64,000 nt of DNA from Hofstenia miamia (Eukaryota > Xenacoelomorpha > Acoela), in NCBI GenBank assembly GCA_004352715.1, contig SCFE01000010.1:1196437-1260436 (forward strand), read 5' to 3'. Below are positions 1 to 10,204 of the stretch, piece after piece. A program made the translations under genes and the position numbers. Under the pieces are notes generated by a model, which saw nothing but the letters and a program-made list of their open reading frames with translations, made no database searches and was not told the origin of the DNA. Position 1 is the stretch's first letter, and every line of letters begins with the position of its first letter.

Positions 1-900
1 TTGCAATCTGACCTTTAGTTTTTGAGATACAGCTATTTGAAAATACGGTACCCCTATTGTACCAAAAATATAAAATGTCATAACTTTTTAAATTTTTGAA
101 TAGTCCAATTTTTTATCTGCAATGTTTTTTATGAAAAGCTTACTTGCAAACAAATTTTTAAGAAAATCGTACTATTGCAAGTATGTTTTTCAGCAAGTGG
201 TACAATTCAAAAACGCAATTTTTGTAGGCCGAATTTACTAGTCCGCCAATCAAAAAATTTTTATGCTAGGTCATTGAAATTTTACTGGTTTATACACAAT
301 TACTATCGCTATCAAATATTCAAATTTCAGAGCAATAGCTTTAAAATTCATGGAATTACAATATTTTTTCTATCAATGACATATGGTATCATCGGTCATT
401 CTCCCCATGGGCCTGGTTTTGAAGGTTAAATCCGATGCCTCTCTGCAAAATGAACCCCATCGAAAGTGAGTTAACCACGCCTACTCCTTAGTTTTGCATG
501 TTTGAGCGAAGAGCCGTAGAATTGATACATTTGGGCCAGATCCTCATCAATTGGGTACACAACGAATAATCGCGGAGTCTGGCCTGGGGCGGCGTATAAC
601 ATCAGTCAGTAATTGTTGTTATTTATGGGCCAGATAAATAGAAATTGCAAGATTTATGTTCAACTGCAATTCATTGCATAAAATATCAATTTCATAAAAA
701 ATTATTTGGAATATATAATATAAAATTTTACTTAAATTTTAATGTAATGTTGTGGTTTTCTCCAATATTATGTCTGCATCTACACCCGTGGAATTTTAAG
801 AAAACCGAATTATTTCTATTGAGGTAAATCTAATATTATGAAAACCAATGTAGAAGTTATTGTGCATCTTTTTTTCAATATATTAATTGAAAATATTGAA
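1..900. other. AT-rich intergenic DNA, no gene seen
   Basis: I see no supported gene. The stretch from about 395 to 560 recurs at about 1573-1715 with few changes, so it belongs to a local repeat. A phrase near 600-640 (cagtaattgttgttattt and neighbours) recurs at about 1220-1255, which suggests one decayed repetitive element spread over the first 1.7 kb. The short open frames here look like chance. Confidence 0.6.
395..560. repeat. Local direct repeat, copy 1
   Basis: About 160 bp beginning near gggcctggttttgaagg. It matches the copy at about 1573-1715 in the same orientation, with scattered substitutions and small indels. It is probably part of an unidentified repetitive element. Confidence 0.75.
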
Positions 901-1414
901 TAAATGTTATCAAAGTGTAAGACCATTTGTTGTAATTTTTCCATGTTCACGACAGGGAACATTTTGAGTGATATAGGTTTAATATTTACCTAAATACAGT
1001 ATTCATTATTACTATTATTAGAGTGTGGTGCGATTTACAAATGTATGTTAACGCAGACAATGAGTGACAGTCGTTTAAGCACATTGAAGCTCCTAGTATG
1101 CAACTATCTCAAAAGACTAAATTTGTTGATTGGCGTCATACTTTGCATTATTTGGGTTTAACATGTATGCCATCGTGATATACGCTCCTATTTTATTTTT
1201 AGCGATGTCTTTTCATGTAACATCAGTCGGTATTTGTTATTTATCGGCCAGATCACACGTTTTTCGTATTTACTAGTTGTTTTCATGTTTGTAAGTATTG
1301 TAAATACGCATTGTATATAAAACACCCAAGCATCTGTAAATGGAGAAATAGTTTCAGTGTTCTCTTGGTCGCTAGAATCACCCCAGTGATTCTACATGGT
1401 GACCCTGACGTGAT
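900..1414 (+). mobile_element. Candidate LTR end with primer-binding site
   Basis: A TATA-like box (tatataaa, 1313-1320) lies about 80 bp before a sequence ending TCTACA at 1396. That is followed directly by TGGTGACCCTGACGTGAT (1397-1414), which looks like a tRNA primer-binding site at the inner edge of an LTR. The left boundary is not defined; 900 is only a guess. No gag or pol frame follows, and the sequence runs into a duplicated block instead, so this would be a decayed remnant. The LTR reading rests on the TACA/TGGTGACC junction and is tentative. Confidence 0.35.
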
Positions 1415-1572
1415 CCTGAATGGGTGTCAAGTCATGAAGAATTTCCTTGTGATCCGCTGTCCAATTCATCTGGAAGGAAAGTCAATGCTGCAGTGTCAAA
1501 AGGTTTTATTATTTGTTGTTCTCAGTCATCGCTGGCCACAATTGGTGTATGGGATGCGTCATACAGAACATG

Positions 1573-1715
1573 GGCCTGGTTTTGAAGGTTGAATCCGATG
1601 CCTCTCTGCAAAATGAACCCATCAAAAGTGAGTTAGCCACGCCTACTCCTTAGTTTTGCATGTTTGTGCGAAGAGACGTCGAATTGATACATTTGGGCCA
1701 GATTCTCATCTTGTC
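1573..1715. repeat. Local direct repeat, copy 2
   Basis: Second copy of the block at about 395-560. A short frame crosses it, but both copies end at the same GFEG-then-stop, which is a repeat signature and not evidence of coding. Confidence 0.75.
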
Positions 1716-2086
1716 AGTCATTGCTGGCCACAATTGATGTATTGGATGCGTCATGCAGACACCTGACCGGCCTTGTGATTTTGTGACATACAGTGCATTT
1801 TGGTTCTCCAACCTAAATTTACATCAGAATTTAACCCAAATTTGTATACCTACACAGGTTGAAATGCTTTTTTCACCTATGCCAAGATTTTTTTTCAAAT
1901 CCAAAATTTTTTTAATCATTTTTTTAAAATTTTTTTATGCCAATTTTTACTTGCTTGAGACGTCTAAAAAGGACTCTAGTTGATGTAAAATTCAATTTCC
2001 AATCGATTAAACTTGATTCAAAGACGATAGCACCAATATTGGCTGATATATTACCGATTTTTTTCAAATTTATATATGTATATATA

Positions 2087-3379
2087 CCGTACTACCCAAA
2101 AGTCCGGAAAAAATAAAATTTGCAAATATAAAAAAATATATTAACAATACTGATTTATATAACAAATACAAGTAGACAAGTAACTGGAGTTTATGAAGAA
2201 CTATAGTAAATGTTCAAATATGCCTCCTGCGTTTTCAAGGAGAAGCTCTAGTCGAGCAGGAAGATTCATGACTGAACGCTTTAACTCCTCTTGGTTGAAC
2301 TCAGCAATCACCTTAGTAATCCGTTCTTTTTACTGGTCTAGGTTAGCAGGGATAAAATTATAATATACCCTGTCCTTCACCACGCTCCAGAAGTTATAGT
2401 CCAGAGGTGATAGATCTGGAGAGTGAGCAGGTCAATTTTGCGGAAAGCCTCTCGAGATGATCCTCTCATTGCCAAAAACCGTCTTCAGGTAAGTTTTAGC
2501 TGCAACGGAATAATGTGGAGGCGCCCCATCTTGCTGGAACACTACATGTGCTAGCTGATGCTTCCTCCTTAGCTGTGACAGTACGTGTGATTTTAGCATG
2601 TCAGTGTAATTGTTGCCAGTAACTGTTCCATCATAAAAGAAGGGCGTCAAATGGAAACAGGCGGAGTAGCTGAACCAAACGCACACTTTAGGTTTTTGTG
2701 ACCCCCAAATGATGCAATTGTGGCGAGTAACTCTTCCACTCCAACAGAAATAAGACTCGTCAGACCATAAGATTTTCTGCAAATCGATGGAGCCAGAAAG
2801 CATCAGATTAGCAAACTTGATTCTTCTTTCCGTATCAGCAGATGAGAGTTTTTGGTACCTTTGCAATCTGTAGAGATATAGCTCTAGTCTACGTCATATA
2901 ATGCGATGCACGCTGCTTTGGGGTATTCCACTAATGCGTGTGACTGAGACCGAACTGGCAACACCGTGAGAATGTTGAGATTTCAAAAGTTCCAAATTCG
3001 CTTGAAAAACAGGCTTGCGATCTTCTTCTAAGCTCGGCCTGCCAGTTCGCAGTTTGTCTGTCACACAGCTCGTTTCTCTGAACCGTGCAATGAGTTTTGT
3101 AACAGCACTAGCAGTGAAGGGATTATGGTTTAGTTTGTGGGCAGATTTGTAGGCATGAATAGTAGCTGTCGCAGATTTGCCATTGCTGAAGTATAATTCA
3201 ACAACCTCTATAGGCGTTGCTAAATCCATGATGAAAAATAATCTTAATTAACAATGAAAACATTCTCGGCATAAACTCCATTATATATGCAATAACGTGC
3301 TTTAATTTGATTGGCTGAAATTAACTAACCAATCAAAAAATTTAAATTTTATTTTTTTCCGGACTTTTGGGTAGTACTG
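2087..3379 (-). mobile_element. Tc1/mariner-superfamily transposon, about 1.3 kb
   Basis: Terminal inverted repeats of about 35 bp bound the element. The left one reads ccgtactacccaaaagtcc from 2087, and the right end (to 3379) is its complement, beginning CAGTACTACCC on the other strand. Both ends abut TA dinucleotides, as expected for Tc1/mariner target duplication. The interior encodes one transposase on the minus strand. Length, TIRs and TA target all fit the superfamily. A fragment of the same element's right end recurs at 3460-3574 beyond a short gap. Confidence 0.9.
2205..3229 (-). pseudogene. Mariner-like transposase, broken by an internal stop
   Basis: The N-terminal part (start 3229) reads as a paired helix-turn-helix DNA-binding region: a first HTH, then RTGRPSLEED-type linker and a second HTH ending SVHRII. 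The next frame (2866-2432) carries the catalytic core: WSDESYFCW (first Asp) and VVFQQDGAPPHY (second Asp). A TGA at about 2432 stands where a Trp is usual, and the frame then continues PAHSPDLSPLDYNFW (third Asp). Counting through the stop, 42 residues separate the second and third Asp, close to the DD41D-type group and unlike classic DD34D or DD34E. A further stop (TAA) follows about 20 residues after this motif. The two main parts may also be separated by a frame change near 2870-2893. The enzyme would cut and paste the element, but this copy is not intact. Confidence 0.85.
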
Positions 3380-3405
3380 TATATATATATATAAATTTAA
3401 CACAC

Positions 3406-3459
3406 NNNNNNNNNNNNNNNNNNNNNNNNNNNNNNNNNNNNNNNNNNNNNNNNNNNNNN
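3406..3459. other. Assembly gap (54 N)
   Basis: Run of N between the right end of the mariner element and a partial second copy of that same end. A repeat on both sides of a gap raises the possibility of a mis-join. Confidence 1.
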
Positions 3460-3574
3460 TCGGAATAAACTCCATTATATATGCAATAACGTGCTTTAAT
3501 TTGATTGGCTGAAATTAACTAACCAATCAAAAAATTTAAATTTTATTTTTTTTCCGCACTTTTGGGTAGTACTG
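3460..3574 (-). repeat. Partial second copy of mariner right end
   Basis: Matches about 3265-3379 nearly base for base, including the TIR with cttttgggtagtactg. It has one difference in the TIR (ccgcac for ccggac) and an extra t. It is either a truncated second insertion or an assembly duplication across the gap. Confidence 0.85.
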
Positions 3575-3652
3575 TATGTATTAGGTTACTAAAAGAATAA
3601 TTCAAAATTAAAGCTTAGTAGCACATGCCTGAAACTAGTTTAAATAACGTTT

Positions 3653-3872
3653 CTAGATGTAATTTTCAATTTGCAATCGAATAAAAGTGGTGTGAAGTCC
3701 GTACCACTAATATTGACAGAGATATTTACGATTACTTTTTAATTTTTCACTAGTGTACCACTAACTATTTTAAGTAAAATTTTAAAAAGTAATCGTAATT
3801 ATCTCCGTCAATATTGGTGCTACGGACTTCACAGTACTTTTATTCGATTGCAAATTAAAAACTAAATCTAGA
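3653..3872. repeat. Long imperfect inverted repeat (fold-back element)
   Basis: The left arm (about 3653-3745) contains tgcaatcgaataaaagt, then a aagtccgtacc-like stretch and gattactttttaa. The right arm (about 3780-3872) contains their complements in reverse order, around a loop of about 35 bp centred near 3763. Single arms of the same sequence are scattered elsewhere in the window (about 8015-8100, 13735-13770, 13915-13955, 20845-20930, 21015-21075, 21170-21225). This suggests a non-autonomous fold-back or MITE-like family. Confidence 0.75.
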
Positions 3873-4049
3873 AAAGTACTTATAAGTAGTCTAAGACATG
3901 GCCATGTTTCAGACTACTCTAAAGAACTTATATAGATGTAATTTTTAATTTGTAAGTTGTGGTGGGGGCTCCCAACGCAGCCATTACAGCTGGATGGTAC
4001 CGACCAGCTCTGGTCCTGAAGCCCTAGGAATTTGAGATAAACAAGAGAG

Positions 4050-7000
4050 TCATAGTTGAACTCCTACAGGACTACTGACTAGTCCCACCAACGCCCCCAG
4101 ATTGGCGGCAGAAGCCTTAGAGCTTCCTACGTTGCCTATCAATGCTCGATTACTAAGGTTGGGGTGACAGGTCTTAATGTGCTGGAAATACCAACCTTTA
4201 CTCTTATACGACTTAAAGCATCCCGTGGCTACACACTTCCAGCAATTAGCATCCGCTTTATTTGTGGAGATCTGCGTATGGTCATTTCTGACATGGCGAT
4301 TTAATGCCTTTTGGGCGCTAAACATACGCGCACACTCCGTGCACCTTAGGTGTCTCGTACTGGCATATGTGAGCCTTGGTACTTCTGCGAAAGCCGCCCC
4401 AGTGAGTCTATCACATAAAATCACCGAGTCCCCGTTGATTGACTCTGCAAGGTTGCTAACAACCTCCCTCGCGTTCCTTGAATGAGTGCACGATGTGGTC
4501 AAAGTGGAAAACAGTTGAGACTCCCCTAGAGTAACANNNNNNNNNNNNNNNNNNNNNNNNNNNNNNNNNNNNNNNNNNNNNNNNNNNNNNNNNNNNNNNN
4601 NNNNNNNNNNNNNNNNNNNNNNNNNNNNNNNNNNNNNNNNNNNNNNNNNNNNNNNNNNNNNNNNNNNNNNNNNNNNNNNNNNNNNNNNNNNNNNNNNNNN
4701 NNNNNNNNNNNNNNNNNNNNNNNNNNNNNNNNNNNNNNNNNNNNNNNNNNNNNNNNNNNNNNNNNNNNNNNNNNNNNNNNNNNNNNNNNNNNNNNNNNNN
4801 NNNNNNNNNNNNNNNNNNNNNNNNNNNNNNNNNNNNNNNNNNNNNNNNNNNNNNNNNNNNNNNNNNNNNNNNNNNNNNNNNNNNNNNNNNNNNNNNNNNN
4901 NNNNNNNNNNNNNNNNNNNNNNNNNNNNNNNNNNNNNNNNNNNNNNNNNNNNNNNNNNNNNNNNNNNNNNNNNNNNNNNNNNNNNNNNNNNNNNNNNNNN
5001 NNNNNNNNNNNNNNNNNNNNNNNNNNNNNNNNNNNNNNNNNNNNNNNNNNNNNNNNNNNNNNNNNNNNNNNNNNNNNNNNNNNNNNNNNNNNNNNNNNNN
5101 NNNNNNNNNNNNNNNNNNNNNNNNNNNNNNNNNNNNNNNATCGAGCCTAAGTACTTAAACTCTGATACGAATTCAATGTTCTTTCCAGAGACATGAACTC
5201 TATCAGACGTTCTTTCCGATGCTTTTGATAACCACATGCACTTGGTCTTTGGTACAGAGATATTAATACCTAGTGGCACTAGAACGGTAACTAGGCCATC
5301 TAGATAGCTCTGTATTTGTTCCTCAGACCGGCCGAAAAGACAGAGATCGTCAGCATACTCTATGTGCTTAAGTTCCACTTCCCCTTGTCCAAAGAAAGAG
5401 TTAAAAACAATTCCTTTGGGGGTTCCATGGAGTCCCTCACAGATCAGAAGGTGGAAAAGGAGGTTAAATAAGCACGGGCCGAGGACACATCCTTGTCAGA
5501 CTTCATGTTCAAGTTTAAAACTTACTTGTGGACGTTCGCCACGAATGTGTGCTATTGGTGTGTCATGCAAAGACTTAATGATCGCAATTATCCGTTTTGG
5601 TACGCCAATTGCTAATAGACACTGCCAAATTACTGGCCTTGGTACGGAAATTCCGTAATCTAGAAGCCTCCTGTGCTTGCCGCAGCACATGTATGGCCTG
5701 TATAGTTGACTTGCCAGCCCTAAAGCCAAATTGAGTAGGTGGTAGCACATGTTTCTCTAGAAGTATTTTCTCCAACCTGTTAAGCAAGATTTTTGCGAAG
5801 ATTTTTCCTCCAACATCCAGTAGGAAGATGGTGCGGTAATTGTTAGGGTCGAGTCGGCTACCCTTTTTATGCAAGAAGATGACTTCTGCATCACACCATA
5901 ATCTTGGACATCTCTCCATACTAAATACTTGCGCAAAATCTGCTACAAGACAGTCAATAAGCACACTCCCTCCATATCTGAAAGCTTCACCACGGAGCCC
6001 ATTGCAACCTGGAGCTTTGTGCATTTTTAACGAATCTATCGCAGATTTAACCTCATCGAAGCTTGGTGGTGAGGTTGCGCTCAAGACTTCAGGTTCAGAT
6101 AGATTCAGCTTATTGATGAACGCCTGTGTATCTATATCCTTTGCAGATTGTTTGAATACTTCAGAGAAGTGCTTAACAAACTCGTGTGGTTTAGGTCTTG
6201 TTTTGCTGTCAGACAGCCCAACATGCTTAACTCCAGCTATCTCCTGCATGCACCTCTTGATGCCGCCCCAGTCGCAGTCGTCACCTGCTTCATCAAGGGT
6301 GTCCAGTGCCTCCGTAAGGATGGCCAGCTTACGCCGCCTAATGCAGTTTGTCACTGCCCGCTTAGCTTGACGATAATCCTTTAAGCTACTCGCGCTTTGC
6401 TTGCTCAAGAATACTAGTTTGGCTTTCCGCTTGCGTTCAACTGCTGCCTTAACTTCCTCACAATCGTAGACCAAGTCTACTTTAGGACGTTTGATTTTTT
6501 GAGGAAGGGCTTTAAGTGCACTTTGCATACTCGCCACAGTATTCTCGTATCCCGGTTCTGCTTGCTTAAGTAACTTCTCGAGATTTAATGCATAAGCATT
6601 CCTTACTTCCGTGAAATGCAGTAGAGACCAATCAGGTTCTGTGCCATTGGGGTGACTTTTCTCATGGCAGCAATCTTTTAGACGCCTAGGACGTCCTCTA
6701 TCCTTGGAGGTTTTTGGGGATAGGAGATCCATGATGATTAGTTCATGGTCTGAGTCTAGATCAGTACCTCGCCAAGCTCTTACATCTCGAACACTTTTCA
6801 TACAATTCGTTGGGACTAGGAAAAAGTCCAGCAGTGACCTCTCACCCGTGTTAGGGTGTGTCCACGAGGTACTGTGCACATTCTTGTGCCGAAAGAATGT
6901 ATTAGCAAGAGCTAGCTTCTGGTCGACCAGGAAGTCTATCAGTGTTACACCATTCGGTGGACTATCCTGAGAGGTAGTGAAGCCTCCTGTCACTCCAGGT

Positions 7001-7558
7001 ATAGAGCTCAAGGTGCCACCAACCCTGCAGTTAAAATCCCCGGCTACAAGGAACTTCTGTTTAGGTCGACACACAGATATGATCTTAGAAAGATTGCTGT
7101 AGAACTCAGCCACTTCTTTCTCTGTAGAGTGAGATTCAGTTGGTGCATAAGCAACAATGAAGTCCCTTATGCCTGAAAACAAACTACGTTGAAAGGTTAG
7201 CCTTGCTGTTCTAGGAGTGTCGGGATGGAATACAGGTTTAAGCTTAACTAACTGAGGGCTAATTAAGAAACCAACTCAATCCCTTGCCAGAGTGCCATGT
7301 CCAATACTATACAAGTAGTATCCCCTGTGCACTGCCCTAGCCACTTCACCTTTAAGGTGTGTCTCGCACAACAATACCAAATCCAGGCCTCTTGAGATCA
7401 TGGTTGTTAACCAATGATTCAAGGGTTCAATCGTCGTTTAGAGTTCGAACATTGAATAGACCAAAACGGGTAGGACGTCCCTGATCGCCTCGATCAGTCC
7501 TGTATCCCCCACGCCCTTGGGGTAGCGTGTCTTTGGTCTTCTTCAATGTTTTCCTCAT
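4050..7558 (-). pseudogene. LINE polyprotein: endonuclease, reverse transcriptase, C2H2 tail
   Basis: A candidate start lies at 7558 and is soon followed by RPTRFGLFNVRTLN, the usual first strand of an APE endonuclease, then by a stop at once. The main open stretch (7182-5575, 535 residues) has GDFNCRVGG and SDHELIIMDL (endonuclease), then early reverse-transcriptase motifs such as HKAPGCNGLRGEAF and TQFGFRAGKSTIQ. A frameshift and small deletion remove the first catalytic Asp region. The frame resumes at 5750-5496 with VPRPVIWQCLL, then QGCVLGP after another stop. EYADDLCLFGR, the catalytic YxDD box, lies at about 5370. After the gap come CTECARMFSAQKALNRHVRNDH-type (C-x2-C-x12-H-x4-H) and CWKCVATGCFKSYKSK-type fingers. 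Several stops and shifts show that it is dead. Confidence 0.85.
4536..5139. other. Assembly gap (604 N) inside the LINE
   Basis: Run of N within the LINE between the YADD region and the C-terminal fingers. Frames spanning it are artefacts of reading N as open. Confidence 1.
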
Positions 7559-7794
7559 TCCTTTTAGCTACCTGTTCCCCTTAAGGGCTCGCCACTCCGC
7601 AAAAGGGGGAGTTCTAAGCATTTTGTTCATCAACCATAGACTTGAACCCGTACAGGGAACGTGACAACAAAGTCGAAGGTCTAGGTTGACTATCCGGATC
7701 TCGCCACGAGGAGGCAGCAAAGAACTCTTGACCAACCAGAGGCTAAGGCACTATTTGGTTTTCGCCAGAGTGCTACATTGCGCATAAAGGATCA

Positions 7795-8160
7795 TTTTTA
7801 AACAATTTTAAACTAGTTTTTCATATGTAGTTTTTAATTGTCTTTTGAATAAGAGTGGTTTAAAAGTGATACAGCAATTATTCGCTGAGAAATTAATGAT
7901 TTCGTTTCATGAGTTTTCTAATGCACCAGGGCGTAGTGCATATCTAATTGAAAAATATAATCACCAAAAAAAATATGGTAGGCTATGCTTTAGACTACTT
8001 ATAATTACTTTTCTAGATGTAGTTTTTAATTTGCAATCCAATAAAAGTACTGCGAAGTCCGTAGCATCAATATTGACAGAGGTATTTACAATTGAATTTT
8101 TAAAATTTACCTAAAGAAGTTAGTGGTACACTAATAGAAAATTAAAAATAAAATCGTAGT
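7795..8160. repeat. AT-rich dispersed repeat flanking the LINE
   Basis: Contains atgtagtttttaatttgcaa and aagtccgtagcatc around 8015-8070, the same family as the arms of the fold-back at 3653-3872. No coding potential is seen. Confidence 0.6.
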
Positions 8161-8199
8161 AGGCCATGTCTTAGACCATGTGTGCTTGCACATTTAATT

Positions 8200-8706
8200 C
8201 CATGAAAAGCAGTGGTTGGGGTTACTCTAACACTCAACGGACTGAAGAGTAGGTGGCAACAGATCAGCTCTGACACTTCCCCTAGAAGTGTGCTGCCGGC
8301 TTAATCATGCTTGTCCTCTGGCGACCCCTGGCACGCAGAGTGCTGATCTGTGTTGAGTCTGATCAGCAGAGAGTGAAGCCGAAGGCCGAGCTTCATGAGA
8401 GGGTTGCGCCTCTCTACAGCTTTCGCCAACCAAGGCTACTAACTGAGGTAACTCGTGAGCACCTACCGTCTGCCTGTTATAGAGATCCTGATTATTTAGG
8501 AGATATTTAACACTTGAAGTGCAAAGCACCAAGTGACGTCCTAAAATCTCCATAACTTAGAATGTCGGATCATAACTAAAACCCATGACAAAGCAAAGCT
8601 CCCTCATAGGTAAGGCTCAGCAAATGCTGGCCTAGGCCTATCTAGAGGCCAGAGACAGAGGAAAAAATCCTCTGTATAACTGCCCTCGTAGACGCACTCT
8701 ACGGCT
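8200..8706. repeat. GC-richer repeat block, possibly LINE-derived
   Basis: Clearly richer in G+C than its surroundings, and opens near 8230 with a phrase about a 'ggtggcaacagatcagctctg' type motif that loosely resembles the 3' end of the LINE at 3960-4010. Frames on both strands are short, and none has a recognisable domain. I infer a fragment of a second LINE family; this is weak. Confidence 0.35.
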
Positions 8707-8952
8707 CTGGGCATAGACGTCGCCGTCTGCTCCACAGAACAGACAGTCTCACATCATCATCACCGCCCCCATATGTGCAAAGCACACATGGTTGCACCTT
8801 CTTATACCCTATTGTTTAACGTCCACTCTAGGTTCGGGACTCCGCAAAGCGACGCGCCCATCAAGTATTGGCTCAGCGTCTCCGCCTATCCAGGAATCAC
8901 CGCGAGGAGGTTACTCTCCAGGACGATTCAGGCATAAGCCCTTGGGTTCCCA
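8707..8952. repeat. 240-bp direct repeat, copy 1
   Basis: Begins ctgggcatagacgtcgccg and runs to about aggcataagccc. It matches 9447-9691 in the same orientation at well over 90 percent by eye. The two copies flank a 500-bp AT-rich insert containing the frame at 8986-9225. Confidence 0.9.
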
Positions 8953-8985
8953 TGTTCTATGTAGTAGTTCTTCTACCTGAACACA

Positions 8986-9225
8986 ATGATCCACCCGGAT
9001 TTAGCACACACTAGTAGAATAGATGCTATAATGATGCTAATGATAGCAATAAAAGGACTGCGACTATACAAAAAACACTATGACGAATTTAACAAAAAAC
9101 TCAACGAACTGCGCAGCATATGCACCATACCCAATTCTTTAAAGGATCTGCAATTTATTCACCACAAAAAGATAATAACCATGGAAAAGGAAGTTCTAAT
9201 AAAACTCACTAAGCAAAAAGAATAA
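8986..9225 (+). CDS. Short unrecognised frame between direct repeats
   Basis: A 79-residue frame, lysine-rich and mostly helical in composition, from MIHPDLAHTSR to KLTKQKE, with no motif I can recognise. It has no obvious promoter, intron or polyadenylation signal. It lies between the two copies of a 240-bp direct repeat, so it may be part of a transposable element interior. A similar-looking K-rich stretch follows in another frame (about 9240-9440). It could equally be chance in AT-rich DNA. Confidence 0.2.
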   Translation: MIHPDLAHTSRIDAIMMLMIAIKGLRLYKKHYDEFNKKLNELRSICTIPNSLKDLQFIHHKKIITMEKEVLIKLTKQKE

Positions 9226-9446
9226 AAACATACACACTGGGAGATGCCAGCAGCAGCAGATTTAATCAAGAGTGCAGACGAATGGTACATGAGAAACAAG
9301 CAGTCATCCTTAATTAGCTATGCTGGTGGGGGGATGTGGCATAATTGGTAGAAAAAAGGAGAAAAATAAAAAACAAAGAGCAATAATAAACTGTGATTTA
9401 TTTATTTACTCCCTTTTTTGTAAATCAACAAATTATCCCTTTTTTN

Positions 9447-9691
9447 CTGGGCATAGACGTCACCGTCTGCTCCACAGAACAGACAGTCTCACATCATCAT
9501 CACCGCCCCCATATGTGCAAAGCACACATGGTTGCACCTTCTTATACCCTATTGTTTAACGTCCACTCTAGGTTCGGGACTCCGCAAAGCGACGCGCCCA
9601 TCAAGTATTGGCTCAGTGTCTCCGCTTCTCCAAGAACCACCACGAGGAGGTTACTCTCTAGGACGATTCAGGCATAGCCCTTTCGGTCCCC
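9447..9691. repeat. 240-bp direct repeat, copy 2
   Basis: Second copy of the 8707-8952 block. It starts immediately after a single N at 9446, so the junction may be an assembly join. Confidence 0.9.
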
Positions 9692-9977
9692 AGCCCTTTC
9701 TAGCACCTTTTCTAACAAAAGTTAGTTTCCTAATGCAAAATTAAAAAATATTGTACTAGAATTCTACCTTGGCTACTCAGTAGCCTACAGTAGCAACTAG
9801 TTAAGTGATTGTCCATCACAGTTAGCAATATTGCTTTAAGATTCAATGGCATTTTAACCCATACCTTTCATTCAAAAGAGAATGAATGTGCTAACTAAAC
9901 TATGAATCTCTATACAGGTACAATACATTCACACACAATACAACCATTCATTCCTATCGCAATGCATTCAATTGAGG
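9692..9977. other. Intergenic DNA, nothing recognised
   Basis: About 290 bp of unique-looking AT-rich sequence. It contains scattered cattca motifs that lead into the minisatellite at 9978. Confidence 0.5.
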
Positions 9978-10185
9978 GACAAACATGCATTCACACTGCA
10001 TTCAGTACTTAACTATCACTCCTTTGGCTGACAAACATGCATTCACACTGCATTAAACACTTTGCAAGCAATCCTTTGGCTGACAAACATGCATTCCCAC
10101 TGCAATCAGTATATAACAAGCATTCCTTTGGCTGACAAACATGCATTCCCTCTATATTCAGTACTTAGCAAGCAAGAGTGGTTAT
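9978..10185. repeat. 52-bp minisatellite, 4 units
   Basis: Units begin gacaaacatgcattc at 9978, 10030, 10082 and 10134, an exact 52-bp period with some substitutions. The array ends just downstream of the YR1 gene on the minus strand. No comparable array follows YR2 or YR3. Confidence 0.9.
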
Positions 10186-10204
10186 AGAATTTATTTACAC
10201 TTTA

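Larger units (their letters stand above)
3960..7790 (-). mobile_element. APE-type LINE (non-LTR retrotransposon), decayed
   Basis: One element read on the minus strand, more GC-rich than its surroundings. It contains in order an exonuclease-endonuclease-phosphatase-type endonuclease, a reverse transcriptase, and a C-terminal pair of C2H2-type fingers. It appears to be inserted into the AT-rich dispersed repeat: the flanks at 3840-3958 and 7795-8100 both carry pieces of that repeat. A 604-bp gap (4536-5139) removes the stretch between the catalytic YADD region and the fingers. No poly-A tail is visible at the 3' end; the last bases on the minus strand read about CCCCCACCACAACTT. The clade is not assigned. 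Confidence 0.85.

Noticed and set aside
5840-6970. Plus-strand frames opposite the LINE
   Set aside because: Antisense shadows of the reverse-transcriptase region.
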